Assembly (NCBI GenBank): GCA_049975425.1
Contig: JBNGDI010000009.1
Span: 1 to 64,000, forward strand
Source of the DNA: HyVt-105 sp049975425
GTDB lineage: Bacteria > Bacteroidota > Bacteroidia > Bacteroidales > VadinHA17
DNA: 64,000 bases
Direction of reading: 5' to 3'
Every line of letters begins with the position of its first letter. The first letter of the stretch is position 1. The notes below the pieces were generated by a model. It searched no databases and was not told the DNA's origin. It worked only from the letters and a program-made list of their open reading frames with translations. Made by a program: the position numbers and the translations under genes. Positions 1 through 8,355 of this stretch are shown piece after piece.

Positions 1-207
1 GAAATGCTGGTCATAGAACAAAATATCTACGATAAATCGCCTGATCAGATCGACCGGCTGAAAGAAGCCCTGCCCGGTACACGCATTGTTCCCGGCGGTG
101 GGTTCTGCCTGGGTTCGGGCTGGATCCTTCTGCTGCTGCCGCTGGCCGGAACAGGCTGGATGCTGTCTGCCTGGCTGAAAAAGAAAAAAAAGGCACAGGC
201 CGCATGA
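1..207 (+). CDS. C-terminal end of a membrane protein (partial)
   Basis: The reading frame is open from the left edge, so this is most likely the tail of a longer protein; the ATG at 4 need not be the start. The visible part has a short soluble stretch, then one hydrophobic segment of about 22 residues rich in Leu, Gly and Trp, and ends in a run of five lysines. By the positive-inside rule the last residues should be cytoplasmic. The stop overlaps the start of the next gene (ATGA), so the two are probably co-transcribed and translationally coupled. I do not recognise the family; the rest of the gene lies outside the window. Confidence 0.5.
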   Translation, partial: EMLVIEQNIYDKSPDQIDRLKEALPGTRIVPGGGFCLGSGWILLLLPLAGTGWMLSAWLKKKKKAQAA

Positions 208-833
208 ATCCCAAACCGGGGTACCGCTTTCATCCGGCCATACCGGTCATACTCAGCATGACAGTCTTTGCCGCCTTCCCGGCAGGTAACGCCCTTTCCT
301 GGGCATCCCTGGGCCTGGCGGGGGTGATCATGGCCACGGTACTGTTCACCGATCCTTCCCCCGCCCATCTGATAGGTTTTTCCGGGGGAAAAAGGCATTC
401 GTTGCTGTTGCTGGCGGCCGGGATCCTTACCGGGGCCTCCCTGGGGTTCCTTGACCGGACTCTCTCACCCGTTCCACCTATGCCCGAAACAATGTTGCTG
501 CCCGGCCTTCTGACCCCCCTTGTCGGTATGACCGAGGAAATAGTATACCGCGGATTTGTTCAGGGAACCATTCAAAAATACAGCCGGATATGGGCCGTGA
601 TCCTGGCCTCGGCAGGACATACTCTCTACAAATCGGTATTGCTGGCATCAGCCCTCCCCCGAGGCGATCCTGATCTGGTATTGCTTACCGTGCTGACATT
701 CACTACCGGATGCCTGTTCGGGGTATTCCGGATCTGTTCCGGCCGGATATACGCCCCCCTGGCGGCACACGGCCTGTTCGACCTGCTGGTATACGGCGAC
801 CACACCACCATGCCGGCCTGGGTGTGGTACTGA
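204..833 (+). CDS. CPBP-family intramembrane metalloprotease (CAAX protease-like)
   Basis: Very hydrophobic protein of 209 residues with about six membrane segments. The family signature EEIVYR lies at residues 111-116 (Glu-Glu-x-x-x-Arg), followed by a His in SAGHTLYKS and another in AAHGLFD. These are the conserved metal and catalytic positions of the type II CAAX/ABI protease family. Members act in the inner membrane; in bacteria they have been linked to bacteriocin self-immunity and to processing of membrane proteins, but the substrate here is unknown. The start overlaps the preceding stop by four bases. A slightly short length (209 versus the more usual 220-300) is the only oddity. Confidence 0.8.
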   Translation: MNPKPGYRFHPAIPVILSMTVFAAFPAGNALSWASLGLAGVIMATVLFTDPSPAHLIGFSGGKRHSLLLLAAGILTGASLGFLDRTLSPVPPMPETMLLPGLLTPLVGMTEEIVYRGFVQGTIQKYSRIWAVILASAGHTLYKSVLLASALPRGDPDLVLLTVLTFTTGCLFGVFRICSGRIYAPLAAHGLFDLLVYGDHTTMPAWVWY

Positions 834-901
834 AAATGCGGGTAAACAAGGTAAAATACATCCCGGCATAAAAATACCCCGGTTTTCCGCCCGATAAGTT
901 G

Positions 902-909
902 TATTTTTG
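902..909 (+). promoter_or_regulatory. Bacteroidota -7 promoter box (TATTTTTG)
   Basis: Perfect match to the Bacteroidota -7 consensus TAnnTTTG, 34 bases before the ATG at 943 chosen for the porin. No clear TTTG -33 element is visible at the usual spacing, so this rests on the -7 box and position only. Confidence 0.45.
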
Positions 910-942
910 GCAGGTCAGAAAAAGAAAAAACCGGTAATCCGA

Positions 943-2046
943 ATGAAACGAAAAAACCCGCCACCGTTCGCTTGCCTTTTTCTGTGTTACCTGTATGCTT
1001 TCTGTTGCAACCCGGTTTCGGCACAGGAAGATGCTCCCCCCATTACACCGGAACCTCTGCTGGAAGTCAAGGGGCAGTGGTTTCTTGGTTTTCAGCATTT
1101 TGTGAAAGAAAACCACACTGAAAGCGAATTTACCCTGAAACGGGGATATGTCACTTTCCAGAAAAAGCTCAGTTCCCTGTTCACCGTAAGGTTCACACAG
1201 GACATCACCCTCGACAACGAAGGTTCCGATGCGGGAAATGTGGAAATGCGCCTGAAGTACCTCTACCTGGATATACATCCCGAAGGCATGTTCCTCGGTT
1301 CGGCCTGGCATGTTGAGGCAGGCATGGTACACCGGCCGTGGTTGTCGTTCGAGGATGGCATTTACCAGTACCGTATGCAGGGCACTCTTCCTGTGGAAAG
1401 ACACCGGGTGATGAACTCGGCCGACTTCGGGGTTACATTTTCCGCACTGCTGGGCGGCCCGATCAACCAGAATTACCAGCAGAAAGTCAGCTCAAATCAC
1501 CCGGGGAAATTCGGAAGCCTGGCCCTGGGAATATACAACGGAGGAGGATACCACGACCTGGAAAATAATGCCTCAAAGAATTTCGAAGGTCGCATCACCC
1601 TGCGCCCGTTCCCCGGTCGTTTGCCCGGATTGCAGCTGAGCTATCATATAGCCGCCGGAAAGGGAAATATTGCCGAAGAGCCCGGTTTTTTCATGCAGCA
1701 GGGATACCTGTCATTCGAATCGCCCCGGTTTCTTGCTGCCGTTCAGTATTTTAAAGGAACCGGCAACTCATACGGCTCTTTCATTGACACCGAATACCGG
1801 CCGTTCGGTATGAGCGGATTTTCTGTTTTCAGTGAAGGATACCTTTACGGGAAAAGCCTTTCCCTGGTCTCAAGGTACGACCATTTCGAGCTGGAACCGG
1901 CCGGCAACCTGCGCAGGCAGATATTCCTCACCGGCCTCAGCTACCATTTCCTGGGGCGGCAGAAGGTGATGGCAGACCTGGAGTGGATAAAGGAAAACGG
2001 CACCCTGCGCCGAATGATCGAGCTGGTGCTGGAATTAAGATTTTGA
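943..2046 (+). CDS. Outer-membrane beta-barrel porin, phosphate-selective porin O/P-like
   Basis: 367 residues from the ATG at 943, which gives a clear signal peptide (basic start, hydrophobic core, cut near VSAQ). An in-frame TTG at 907 would put the start on top of the -7 promoter box and is rejected. The mature part shows alternating aromatic and polar residues, many Gly/Tyr/Phe-rich strands and a C-terminal residue Phe (LELRF), all typical of outer-membrane barrels. Regions such as LKRGYVTFQKKLSSLFTVRF and the conserved AGMVHRPWLSFEDG resemble phosphate-selective porin O/P relatives found beside many transport genes. The substrate cannot be read from sequence. It stands alone: no transporter partner is adjacent. 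Confidence 0.7.
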   Translation: MKRKNPPPFACLFLCYLYAFCCNPVSAQEDAPPITPEPLLEVKGQWFLGFQHFVKENHTESEFTLKRGYVTFQKKLSSLFTVRFTQDITLDNEGSDAGNVEMRLKYLYLDIHPEGMFLGSAWHVEAGMVHRPWLSFEDGIYQYRMQGTLPVERHRVMNSADFGVTFSALLGGPINQNYQQKVSSNHPGKFGSLALGIYNGGGYHDLENNASKNFEGRITLRPFPGRLPGLQLSYHIAAGKGNIAEEPGFFMQQGYLSFESPRFLAAVQYFKGTGNSYGSFIDTEYRPFGMSGFSVFSEGYLYGKSLSLVSRYDHFELEPAGNLRRQIFLTGLSYHFLGRQKVMADLEWIKENGTLRRMIELVLELRF

Positions 2047-2054
2047 AATACTGT

Positions 2055-2102
2055 CTACGCAGATAACTACGTAGTTATCTACGTAGTTATCTACGTAGCT
2101 AT
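2055..2102. repeat. CTACGTAG palindromic tandem repeat cluster (copy 1)
   Basis: Three head-to-tail 12-bp units follow each other at 2067-2078, 2079-2090 and 2091-2102 (CTACGTAGTTAT twice, then CTACGTAGCTAT). A perfect 20-bp palindrome spans 2061-2080 and extends with one mismatch to a 32-bp palindrome at 2055-2086. The cluster lies in the 369-bp gap between two convergent genes. The remainder of that gap (2103-2388) is AT-rich and holds nothing else I can support. A related cluster occurs at 35943-35992. Confidence 0.85.
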
Positions 2103-2388
2103 ATAAATAGCTAACTATAAATATGTTTTTAAATGACTCAGGTCCGGCAGGATCATGCCCTGACAGGCGCAGCCTGGTTAAAGGTATGTCTCATCCCATG
2201 GCACATTTGAGTACTTAGCTATTATTTCATCAGGCGTTTTTCAGAGGCTCTCCGGTTATTTCGAAATTTCCTATAACTGCGTTAATAAAATAAATAAAGA
2301 AAACAGAGCACTGCATGATCACAGGTTCAGGTTCGGAATTTTACAAATCCCTGTGTATTTCAGCAGCGGGGCCCGCAACACCTCAAAA

Positions 2389-2415
2389 AAAAAAGGCTGC
2401 GCCTGCAGCCTTTTT
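2389..2415 (-). terminator. Rho-independent terminator, probably bidirectional
   Basis: Hairpin with arms AAAAGGCTGC and GCAGCCTTTT around GCCT. The minus-strand transcript gains a run of T from the A tract at 2385-2394, ending the Arg-rich OB-fold gene directly after its stop. The plus strand also reads into TTTTT, so it may stop read-through from the porin. Confidence 0.8.
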
Positions 2416-3519
2416 CTAATATCTTCTGATCTGGTCGGGGTGTTTCACCACAATCTCGGGCTTCCCTTCAAACTCGGTGATCAGGCCTGTTACCATGATG
2501 TAATCGTTCCGGAAGTACCGCTCGGGATTCCAGGAAAACCGGCGGGCAATATTCCCGGGCAGTACCACTGTAAAATCGTGGTAAGGGTAATACGCTCCGA
2601 AATACAGGAAATATTCATCGGTTTCCCGGGCATAATACGTATCGGTCACTTCTCCATATACTGTTCTCAATTCACCGATGTGGAACAGGGCATTATAGGC
2701 CGAGATCATCTCGAACCGGTAATCGGGATAATACGTCCACGTGCGCATCACCGGGTACAGATTCACATAAAACCGGAACACGTTGACCGACCAGCGGATG
2801 TGTACCCGGGCAGGGCGGCGGTACGGGAAATGCACGGCCCGGTATTCCCGGCTGGGTGGAGGGGTAACATACACATGGCGTGCGGGGTGCCGGTTCACAT
2901 ACCGGCGGGTGGAACGGTACACAACTCTTGACCCGGAATTCCGGTTCTCTGCCCGGGCGGGGGCGGTATTACCGCGGTTGCCGCGGGAAGTGGCGCTTCT
3001 TCGCTGCACCGTTTCACGGTTCCTGCCATTGGCCGCACTGTTCCTGTTCCTGACGTTTGCGGTCGATGCCGTTGAGGTGCGCCGGTTCTCCTGTCCCCGG
3101 CTCCGGGAAACAGTCGCCTGGTTACTGCGGTTCGTGGAAACACCTGTATTCCGGGAATTTCTGCTTTGAACAGCCGACCGGCTGGCAGAAGAAGAAAAAC
3201 GGCCTGCCTGGCGGGCGGTGGAAGCATTGTTCCGGGAACTCTGGCGGGCAGCCGCAGCATTCCCGGATGAACTGCCCCGGGTAACCTGCCGGGCTGCTGA
3301 TGCCCGCTGGCTCGAACGGCTCCGCGAGGTTTGCCTCACGGCCTTCGAGCGTTCGTTGCCTGATTTTTTTGTGGCAACCGACCGCTGCTGCCGTGTATTG
3401 TTCCTGGCCGAACTTTCCACCTTCTTAGTGGAAGAACGCTCGGCGGTCCTTCGCTGGCTTTCGGCCGGCATGGCCAGCATAAAACTCATTATCAGGCTGA
3501 TGTAGATATATTTTTTCAT
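2416..3519 (-). CDS. Secreted protein with long Arg/Ser/Asn-rich region and C-terminal OB-fold-like domain
   Basis: 367 residues from the ATG at 3519, chosen because MKKYIYISLIMSF begins a signal peptide (cut near AESQ) and an AGAGAG stretch sits just upstream; an earlier ATG at 3546 adds nine residues that spoil the signal. Residues about 22-205 are low complexity, dominated by Arg, Ser, Asn, Ala and Thr, strongly basic and presumably disordered. The C-terminal ~150 residues are ordered: a Tyr/Arg-rich section followed by a beta-rich module (VYGEVTDTYY, FLYFG, FTVVLPGNIARRF, VTGLITEFEGKPEIVV, ending HPDQI) that matches the pattern of bacterial OB folds of the secreted nucleic-acid-binding kind. 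I infer binding to a polyanion (DNA, RNA or surface polysaccharide) outside the cytoplasm; no enzyme motif is visible. Confidence 0.6.
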   Translation of the reverse strand: MKKYIYISLIMSFMLAMPAESQRRTAERSSTKKVESSARNNTRQQRSVATKKSGNERSKAVRQTSRSRSSQRASAARQVTRGSSSGNAAAARQSSRNNASTARQAGRFSSSASRSAVQSRNSRNTGVSTNRSNQATVSRSRGQENRRTSTASTANVRNRNSAANGRNRETVQRRSATSRGNRGNTAPARAENRNSGSRVVYRSTRRYVNRHPARHVYVTPPPSREYRAVHFPYRRPARVHIRWSVNVFRFYVNLYPVMRTWTYYPDYRFEMISAYNALFHIGELRTVYGEVTDTYYARETDEYFLYFGAYYPYHDFTVVLPGNIARRFSWNPERYFRNDYIMVTGLITEFEGKPEIVVKHPDQIRRY

Positions 3520-3566
3520 GGCTCTCTGTTTTAACAGGTTCATCAATCATCATTCAACCTGAATAA

Positions 3567-3581
3567 GGCAAATACTTTGCC
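3567..3581. promoter_or_regulatory. Perfect inverted repeat GGCAAATACTTTGCC between divergent genes
   Basis: Fifteen-base perfect inverted repeat (6-bp arms, 3-bp spacer) in the 189-bp space between the divergent genes starting at 3519 (minus) and 3709 (plus). Position and symmetry suit a dimeric repressor site, but no regulator is encoded next to it, so this is only a candidate. Confidence 0.3.
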
Positions 3582-3708
3582 AAACTTTACTTATCCGGGT
3601 AGGGGTGAATTAAACAGGTTGCGCATAAAAAAGGCACAAACAAATTCACCGAAGATATCCAATGTTTATGGTACATTACATATATTTACATTTCAAAAAC
3701 GACCGGTT

Positions 3709-4449
3709 ATGAAAATCAAACTGAAGCTATTTCTGGGCTTCTTTACCCTGGTGCTGATGCTGGCCCTTGCCGGTGCCTATTCCATCATTGAATTCACCCG
3801 CATCAGTTCGTCGGTCAATGCTATTCTGCAGGACAATTACCAGTCAATTCAGGCAACCAAAGATATGCTGGAGGCCATTGAAAGGGAAGACAGCGGCATA
3901 CTTCTTTTATTAATGGGGAACTTCAGGGAAGGAAGGCAAACCATCTCGGTTTCAGACAGCAGTTTCCGGCAATCTCTTGATATTGCAAGGAATAACCTGA
4001 CAGAAAAAAATGAACGACAATATGTATCAGACATTGAATCCCTGTACACCCGGTATCGAAGAATTATTGAATATCCTATTGTCAACACATCCCGCCAGGG
4101 AAATATCGAATGGTACGAAACCGAGGTATATCCCCTGTTCCAGGAGGTAAAAAAATCCATTCACGCCCTGATGGACCTGAACCAGTCCAGTATGTACCGC
4201 GAGGCCATGATGCTGAAGGAAAAATCAAAGCGGGCCATCATGCCAGGCATTGTGGCCATCGGGGCAGGGATTGTGTTCACCCTGATATTCAATCTTTTCA
4301 TTAACTATTACCTGGTGGCTCCGGTGAAAAGGCTGGTGCACTCCATCAGAAACTACAAACGGGGAACCGTATTCGGGGCTGAAATAGAAACCAACGACGA
4401 ATTGAAAGAACTGGAAAACAGTATCCGGGACCTGACAGCCAAAATGTAG
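3709..4449 (+). CDS. Membrane sensor with periplasmic helical bundle and HAMP domain, no output domain
   Basis: 246 residues from the ATG at 3709 (MKIKLKLFLGFF), chosen because it begins directly with the first membrane helix. Layout: membrane helix about 8-28, periplasmic helical region about 30-175 of the four-helix-bundle/KinB type (DNYQSIQATKDML is typical), second membrane helix about 182-203, and a HAMP-like linker to the end (APVKRLVHSI ... NDELKELENSI). Relatives in Bacteroidota usually continue into a histidine kinase, but here a TAG stop falls right at the end of HAMP and trkH begins 10 bp later. Downstream sequence encodes no kinase in any frame. It may be a stand-alone signal-transmitting subunit, perhaps acting on the K+ transporter next door, or a truncated kinase. 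Confidence 0.65.
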   Translation: MKIKLKLFLGFFTLVLMLALAGAYSIIEFTRISSSVNAILQDNYQSIQATKDMLEAIEREDSGILLLLMGNFREGRQTISVSDSSFRQSLDIARNNLTEKNERQYVSDIESLYTRYRRIIEYPIVNTSRQGNIEWYETEVYPLFQEVKKSIHALMDLNQSSMYREAMMLKEKSKRAIMPGIVAIGAGIVFTLIFNLFINYYLVAPVKRLVHSIRNYKRGTVFGAEIETNDELKELENSIRDLTAKM

Positions 4450-4459
4450 ATCTGCGACA

Positions 4460-5899
4460 ATGAGAATCCCTTTGATCATAAGGCACATAGGAGGTATTCT
4501 GCTTTTCACGAGCCTTTTCCTGTTCATTGCTCTCATCATTTCACTGATGGACCGGGACGGAACCAGTCTTATTTTCCTGTATTGCTGCATATTATGCCTG
4601 ATCTTCGGTCTTTTCCCCATGATTTTCGTACCGGCTTCCACGCAGAATATCAACATCCGTGAAAGCATTGCCATTGTGGTTGCGGGCTGGTTCGTGGTTT
4701 GCCTCTTCGGTTCTCTTCCCTACCTTCTGTGGGGTGGTGAATTCAGCCTGGTAAATGCCTGGTTCGAAAGCGTTTCGGGGTATACCACCACGGGTTCCTC
4801 CATACTGAACCATGTGGAAGACCTTCCCCGTAGCCTGCTGTTCTGGCGTTCCTCCACCCACTGGATCGGCGGGTTGGGTGTGATCCTTTTCACCCTGATC
4901 ATCCTCCCGGGCAAGGATTCAGCAAAGTTTGTCCTGGTCAGCACCGAACTGTCGGAAATTGCCCGGCAAAACTTCAGGGAATCAAGTAAACGCACCCTGC
5001 ATATCCTTTTTTTTGTATACCTGGGCCTGACCCTGGCTGAAACCATCCTGCTGAAGGTTTGCGGAATGAGCCTGTTCGATGCGGTGAACCATGCATTTGC
5101 CACCATTGCCACCGGCGGTTTTTCCACCCGGAATCTCAGCATCAGCTATTTCAACAGCATACGCATTGAGGCGGTGATCATGCTTTTTATGGTGCTTTCG
5201 GGTATTAATTTCGGTTTGCTTTTCGGTACGGTAACCCTGAAGAGCCGCAATATATTCACTTCATCCATCGTCCGGTGGTTTATCCTGGTGCTTTTCACCG
5301 GCATACTGCTGGTTACCGCCAGGTTATATGCCTCGGGCTATGGTAGCCTGTGGCATTCGCTTCGTTACGCCTCCTTTCAGGTACTTTCCCTGGGTACCAC
5401 CACCGGGTTTGCCACCACCGATACGGGGAACTGGCCGGTTTTTGCGCAGCTTGTCCTGATCTACTTCACCCTGCAGTGTGCCTGCATAGGTTCCACCTCG
5501 GGTGGATTGAAGTTCGACCGTATCGTCCTCTTCTTCAAATCGCTGAACAAACAACTTCGCCTGATCAGGCACCCGAGGGCAGCCGTCGTTTGCAAGCTGG
5601 AAAACCGGCCCGTTTCGGAACAACTGGAAAACCAGACCCTGGTATTCACCGTCCTGTACCTCCTGATCATTCTGATATCCACCCTGGCCCTGACGGCGAT
5701 GGATGTGGACCTGATGACCTCCTTTTCCGGTGTGGCCGCCACCATAGGGAACGTAGGTCCCGGTTTTGGAGAAGTCAGTTCACTGGCAAACTACAGCGGC
5801 CTCCCTGCCGGGGCCAAAATCATTCTTTCCCTTGATATGCTGGTTGGCCGGCTGGAAATCTTCAACATCCTGATTTTCTTTTCTCTGAAAAAATTCTGA
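4460..5899 (+). CDS. trkH: TrkH-family potassium uptake channel
   Basis: 479 residues, multi-pass inner-membrane protein. The four pore loops of the Trk/Ktr/HKT family can be read: TTTGSS, IATGGFST, GTTTGFATT and NVGPGFG, each carrying the selectivity-filter glycine. It moves K+ (possibly with H+ or Na+) into the cell. The family normally needs a cytoplasmic TrkA/KtrA RCK subunit, which is not encoded in this window, so it must be elsewhere. It sits 10 bp after the HAMP-only sensor and 22 bp before the TspO-like gene, so the three are probably one transcript. Confidence 0.9.
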   Translation: MRIPLIIRHIGGILLFTSLFLFIALIISLMDRDGTSLIFLYCCILCLIFGLFPMIFVPASTQNINIRESIAIVVAGWFVVCLFGSLPYLLWGGEFSLVNAWFESVSGYTTTGSSILNHVEDLPRSLLFWRSSTHWIGGLGVILFTLIILPGKDSAKFVLVSTELSEIARQNFRESSKRTLHILFFVYLGLTLAETILLKVCGMSLFDAVNHAFATIATGGFSTRNLSISYFNSIRIEAVIMLFMVLSGINFGLLFGTVTLKSRNIFTSSIVRWFILVLFTGILLVTARLYASGYGSLWHSLRYASFQVLSLGTTTGFATTDTGNWPVFAQLVLIYFTLQCACIGSTSGGLKFDRIVLFFKSLNKQLRLIRHPRAAVVCKLENRPVSEQLENQTLVFTVLYLLIILISTLALTAMDVDLMTSFSGVAATIGNVGPGFGEVSSLANYSGLPAGAKIILSLDMLVGRLEIFNILIFFSLKKF

Positions 5900-5921
5900 T
5901 CTTTAAGAAAAAATATCCCCC

Positions 5922-6719
5922 ATGTCGAAAACCGCCCTTTACCTGCTGGCAGTGGCCAACCTTGTCGGGTTTGCCTTCATGATCGTACTGAATGTTATGG
6001 CCAATGCCCTCCCTATTAACGGGAAAACCACCGGCGAACTATCGGACATGTATCCCAACCTGTTCGTACCTTCGGGACTTACCTTTTCCATCTGGGGAGT
6101 GATCTACATCCTGCTGACTCTTTTCGTGATCTACCAGATAGTAGAGGTCATTAAAATGAGTGCAGGAGCAGTCGGTATTCTGCAGAACATCCATGTCTGG
6201 TTTTTCCTTTCCTGCCTGTTGAACGGTGGCTGGATCCTGGCCTGGCACCATCAGAAGGTGGGGCTGTCATTGCTTATTATGCTGGGCCTGCTGGCCTGCC
6301 TGCTGGTCATTTACCTGCGCCTGGGCATCGGTAAAGGAACTGTACCAGGGGCCACTCGTTACCTGGTCCATGTTCCCTTCAGCATATACCTGGGTTGGAT
6401 CAGCATTGCCACCATTGCCAATATCACTGCCTGGCTGGTACATACAGGCTGGAACGGCTGGGGCATCAGCCAGGCCACCTGGACGGTGGTGATGCTGGCT
6501 GCCGCGGTGGTGTTGGCCTACCTGATGCTTTTCACCAGGCACGATACCTTCTTCGCCCTGGTAGTTGCCTGGGCCCTTTTTGGGATATGGCTGAAACGCT
6601 CGGGTGCCCCCGATCCCGTTCCCGTGGTTACCTGGACGGCACTGTCGGGATTGATCCTCGTGGTGCTGGGCATAGTGGCCGATCTGCTGCCGTTCCGGTC
6701 GGTGACGGGGAAAGGATGA
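5922..6719 (+). CDS. TspO/MBR-like tryptophan-rich membrane protein
   Basis: 265 residues with about seven hydrophobic segments and many tryptophans. The stretch LPINGKTTGELSDMYPN followed by FVPSGLTFSIWGVIYILL resembles the loop 1/helix 2 region of tryptophan-rich sensory proteins (TspO), and INGGW/WIL and WTVVML-like elements follow. It is longer than the classic five-helix TspO (about 160 residues) and belongs to the long variants common in Bacteroidota. TspO binds porphyrins and related ligands; function of long variants is not established. Probably the last gene of the trkH operon. Confidence 0.6.
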   Translation: MSKTALYLLAVANLVGFAFMIVLNVMANALPINGKTTGELSDMYPNLFVPSGLTFSIWGVIYILLTLFVIYQIVEVIKMSAGAVGILQNIHVWFFLSCLLNGGWILAWHHQKVGLSLLIMLGLLACLLVIYLRLGIGKGTVPGATRYLVHVPFSIYLGWISIATIANITAWLVHTGWNGWGISQATWTVVMLAAAVVLAYLMLFTRHDTFFALVVAWALFGIWLKRSGAPDPVPVVTWTALSGLILVVLGIVADLLPFRSVTGKG

Positions 6720-7149
6720 GGGCATTATCCAGGCAATAAAAGATGAAATCAACCTGTCCATCGATGGATTTTACCCGGTTATGGCGATCATTTTTCATTT
6801 TTCACAGTTAAATGCCTCCTCCCGGTACTCCGGGTCCCGGTCCTGTTATTTACTGCAGTACCCGGCGGGTAAGCCCTGCCATGCAGCCCGCAAATCACCA
6901 TCCGTTATGTAATCCCGGCTGCAATCCTGTTATTGATTACCAGCCAGCTACTGCGCAGCAACCGGACTTTCAGGCAATAACCACCTGTACAGTCTCAGAC
7001 TGTGGTTTTACAATAATTATTTATAACCGTTATAAATTATTCTGTTCAGGTTCATTTTTTCCCTGAAAAACTGGAATTTTTTTTCTGTTTTTCGGAAATT
7101 GTGTATAGTAATCATTCCATCAGCCCTTTAAGGCATACACACGCTCGCG
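6720..7149. other. 430-bp intergenic region
   Basis: No convincing gene: the 84-codon frame at 6812-7066 is rich in Pro and Cys, lacks a ribosome site and resembles nothing known. A small inverted repeat (ACAGTCT-C-AGACTGT) lies at about 6988-7002 and may form part of a weak terminator-like hairpin before GGTTTT. The last 130 bp are AT-rich and should contain the promoter of the following surface-protein pair, though no perfect -7 box is seen. Confidence 0.5.
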
Positions 7150-8355
7150 ATGAGACCCGGGTTCATGCGTTCCGGCTTTCTGGCAGCGGCAGGATGCTTT
7201 TGCTCTCTTCTCCTGCCGGCCCAGGAACATGTACTGGAATATGCGGTTTCAGGAGGAGGCACAGGAATGACGGCCATCCGCTCTCTGGTTACTGCAGATC
7301 GTGGGAAGGCTTTCGCTGCCGGGCAATATGCCGGCAGTTTCAGCTGGGCAGGGGTTTCTGAGGAAGGTGATTATCCGCATGGAGGCTTCATTTCGGCCCT
7401 GGAAGCAAACGGCTCGGCCCGATGGTTCCTCCCGTTTCACAGCCGGGAATTCATCGCCTTTCACCATATAACGGTTACCAGCGGGGAAAACCTGCTGGGA
7501 ATCGGAACATTTTCCGACACCCTGTTCTACCCGGGTGGAATGCTTCTGCCTGACAAAGGAACGGCCGGTTTTATGGCGGAAACCGATACAGCCGGGAACC
7601 TGATCCGGTGCTTCACGCTTATCAGCCAGCTGAACGGGCATTTCAGGAATACCCTGTTATTACCTGATGGTTCGCTGATCGCCTGCGGGGAATTCGAAAA
7701 CATCCTGAAAGCCGGGAATTTCACACTGAAAAGCCGGGGCAGAAAAGATATCATGCTGATGCGTTTTTCCCCTGAAGGGGCTGTTCAATGGATCAGACAA
7801 ATAGGGGGCAGGGGAAATGATACCCCGGCCGCCCTGGCGAGGGCTGATTCAGGTTTTTTCGTGGCGGGTAATTTCGGTAAAAGCATCCACCTGAACGAAT
7901 GTCGGCTCGTTGCTTACGGAAAAAGCGATTTTTTCATTGCCCGGATGGATGAGAACGGAAATATCATCACCTGCCTGCACGAAGGAGGCAAAGGGGCTGA
8001 CCGGGTAACGGACATGCTGGTCGACTCTCTCGGCAACTGCTGGTATACAGGATATTTCGAACGCGAATTCCACGATCAGACTGCCGGTGGGGGGAAAAAT
8101 TTCTTTCTGGCCATCTGCAATGAAAACGGAGAGTTGATCCATGCCATTACGGCCACAGGCCCCTTCGACGAGGCAGGGGCAGCCCTGGCCCTGGAACCAC
8201 CGCATACAGTGTATCTTTGTATGCCGAGGGAAACTGCACCCTGCAGGATCATTCGTTTACACCGGACGGTAAAAACAGGAACATACTTTTTGCCAAATTC
8301 GCGGGAACAGATTCTCTTTGCTGGATCAAAGAACTGGGTGGCGCCCATGATATAG
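7150..8355 (+). CDS. T9SS-exported beta-propeller protein, 5' part of a frameshifted gene
   Basis: Reads MRPGFMRSGFLAAAGCF with a signal peptide cut near LPAQ, then repeated ~50-residue units of the SBBP/bacterial beta-propeller type (DIMLMRFSPEGAVQWIRQIGG and FFIARMDENGNI mark the repeats). Homology of pattern continues to TVYL encoded near 8215; the last ~45 codons of this frame lose the repeat pattern and are read out of frame. The proper continuation (LYAEGNCTLQDHSF..., again a propeller unit) is in the frame of the next entry. A single missing base, most simply in the TTT run at 8216-8218, explains the break. It is either a real inactivating mutation or a homopolymer sequencing error. 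The intact protein would be about 683 residues. Confidence 0.75.
   Translation: MRPGFMRSGFLAAAGCFCSLLLPAQEHVLEYAVSGGGTGMTAIRSLVTADRGKAFAAGQYAGSFSWAGVSEEGDYPHGGFISALEANGSARWFLPFHSREFIAFHHITVTSGENLLGIGTFSDTLFYPGGMLLPDKGTAGFMAETDTAGNLIRCFTLISQLNGHFRNTLLLPDGSLIACGEFENILKAGNFTLKSRGRKDIMLMRFSPEGAVQWIRQIGGRGNDTPAALARADSGFFVAGNFGKSIHLNECRLVAYGKSDFFIARMDENGNIITCLHEGGKGADRVTDMLVDSLGNCWYTGYFEREFHDQTAGGGKNFFLAICNENGELIHAITATGPFDEAGAALALEPPHTVYLCMPRETAPCRIIRLHRTVKTGTYFLPNSREQILFAGSKNWVAPMI

Noticed and set aside
2055..2102. Possible CRISPR array
   Set aside because: Units are 12 bp, contiguous and palindromic, with no spacers and no cas genes.
4450..5899. Missing histidine kinase domain encoded in another frame behind the HAMP sensor
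   Set aside because: The region is fully occupied by trkH; no H-box or ATP-binding motifs appear in other frames.
6812..7066. 84-codon frame in the TspO/propeller gap
   Set aside because: Compositionally odd, no ribosome site, no resemblance to a protein family.
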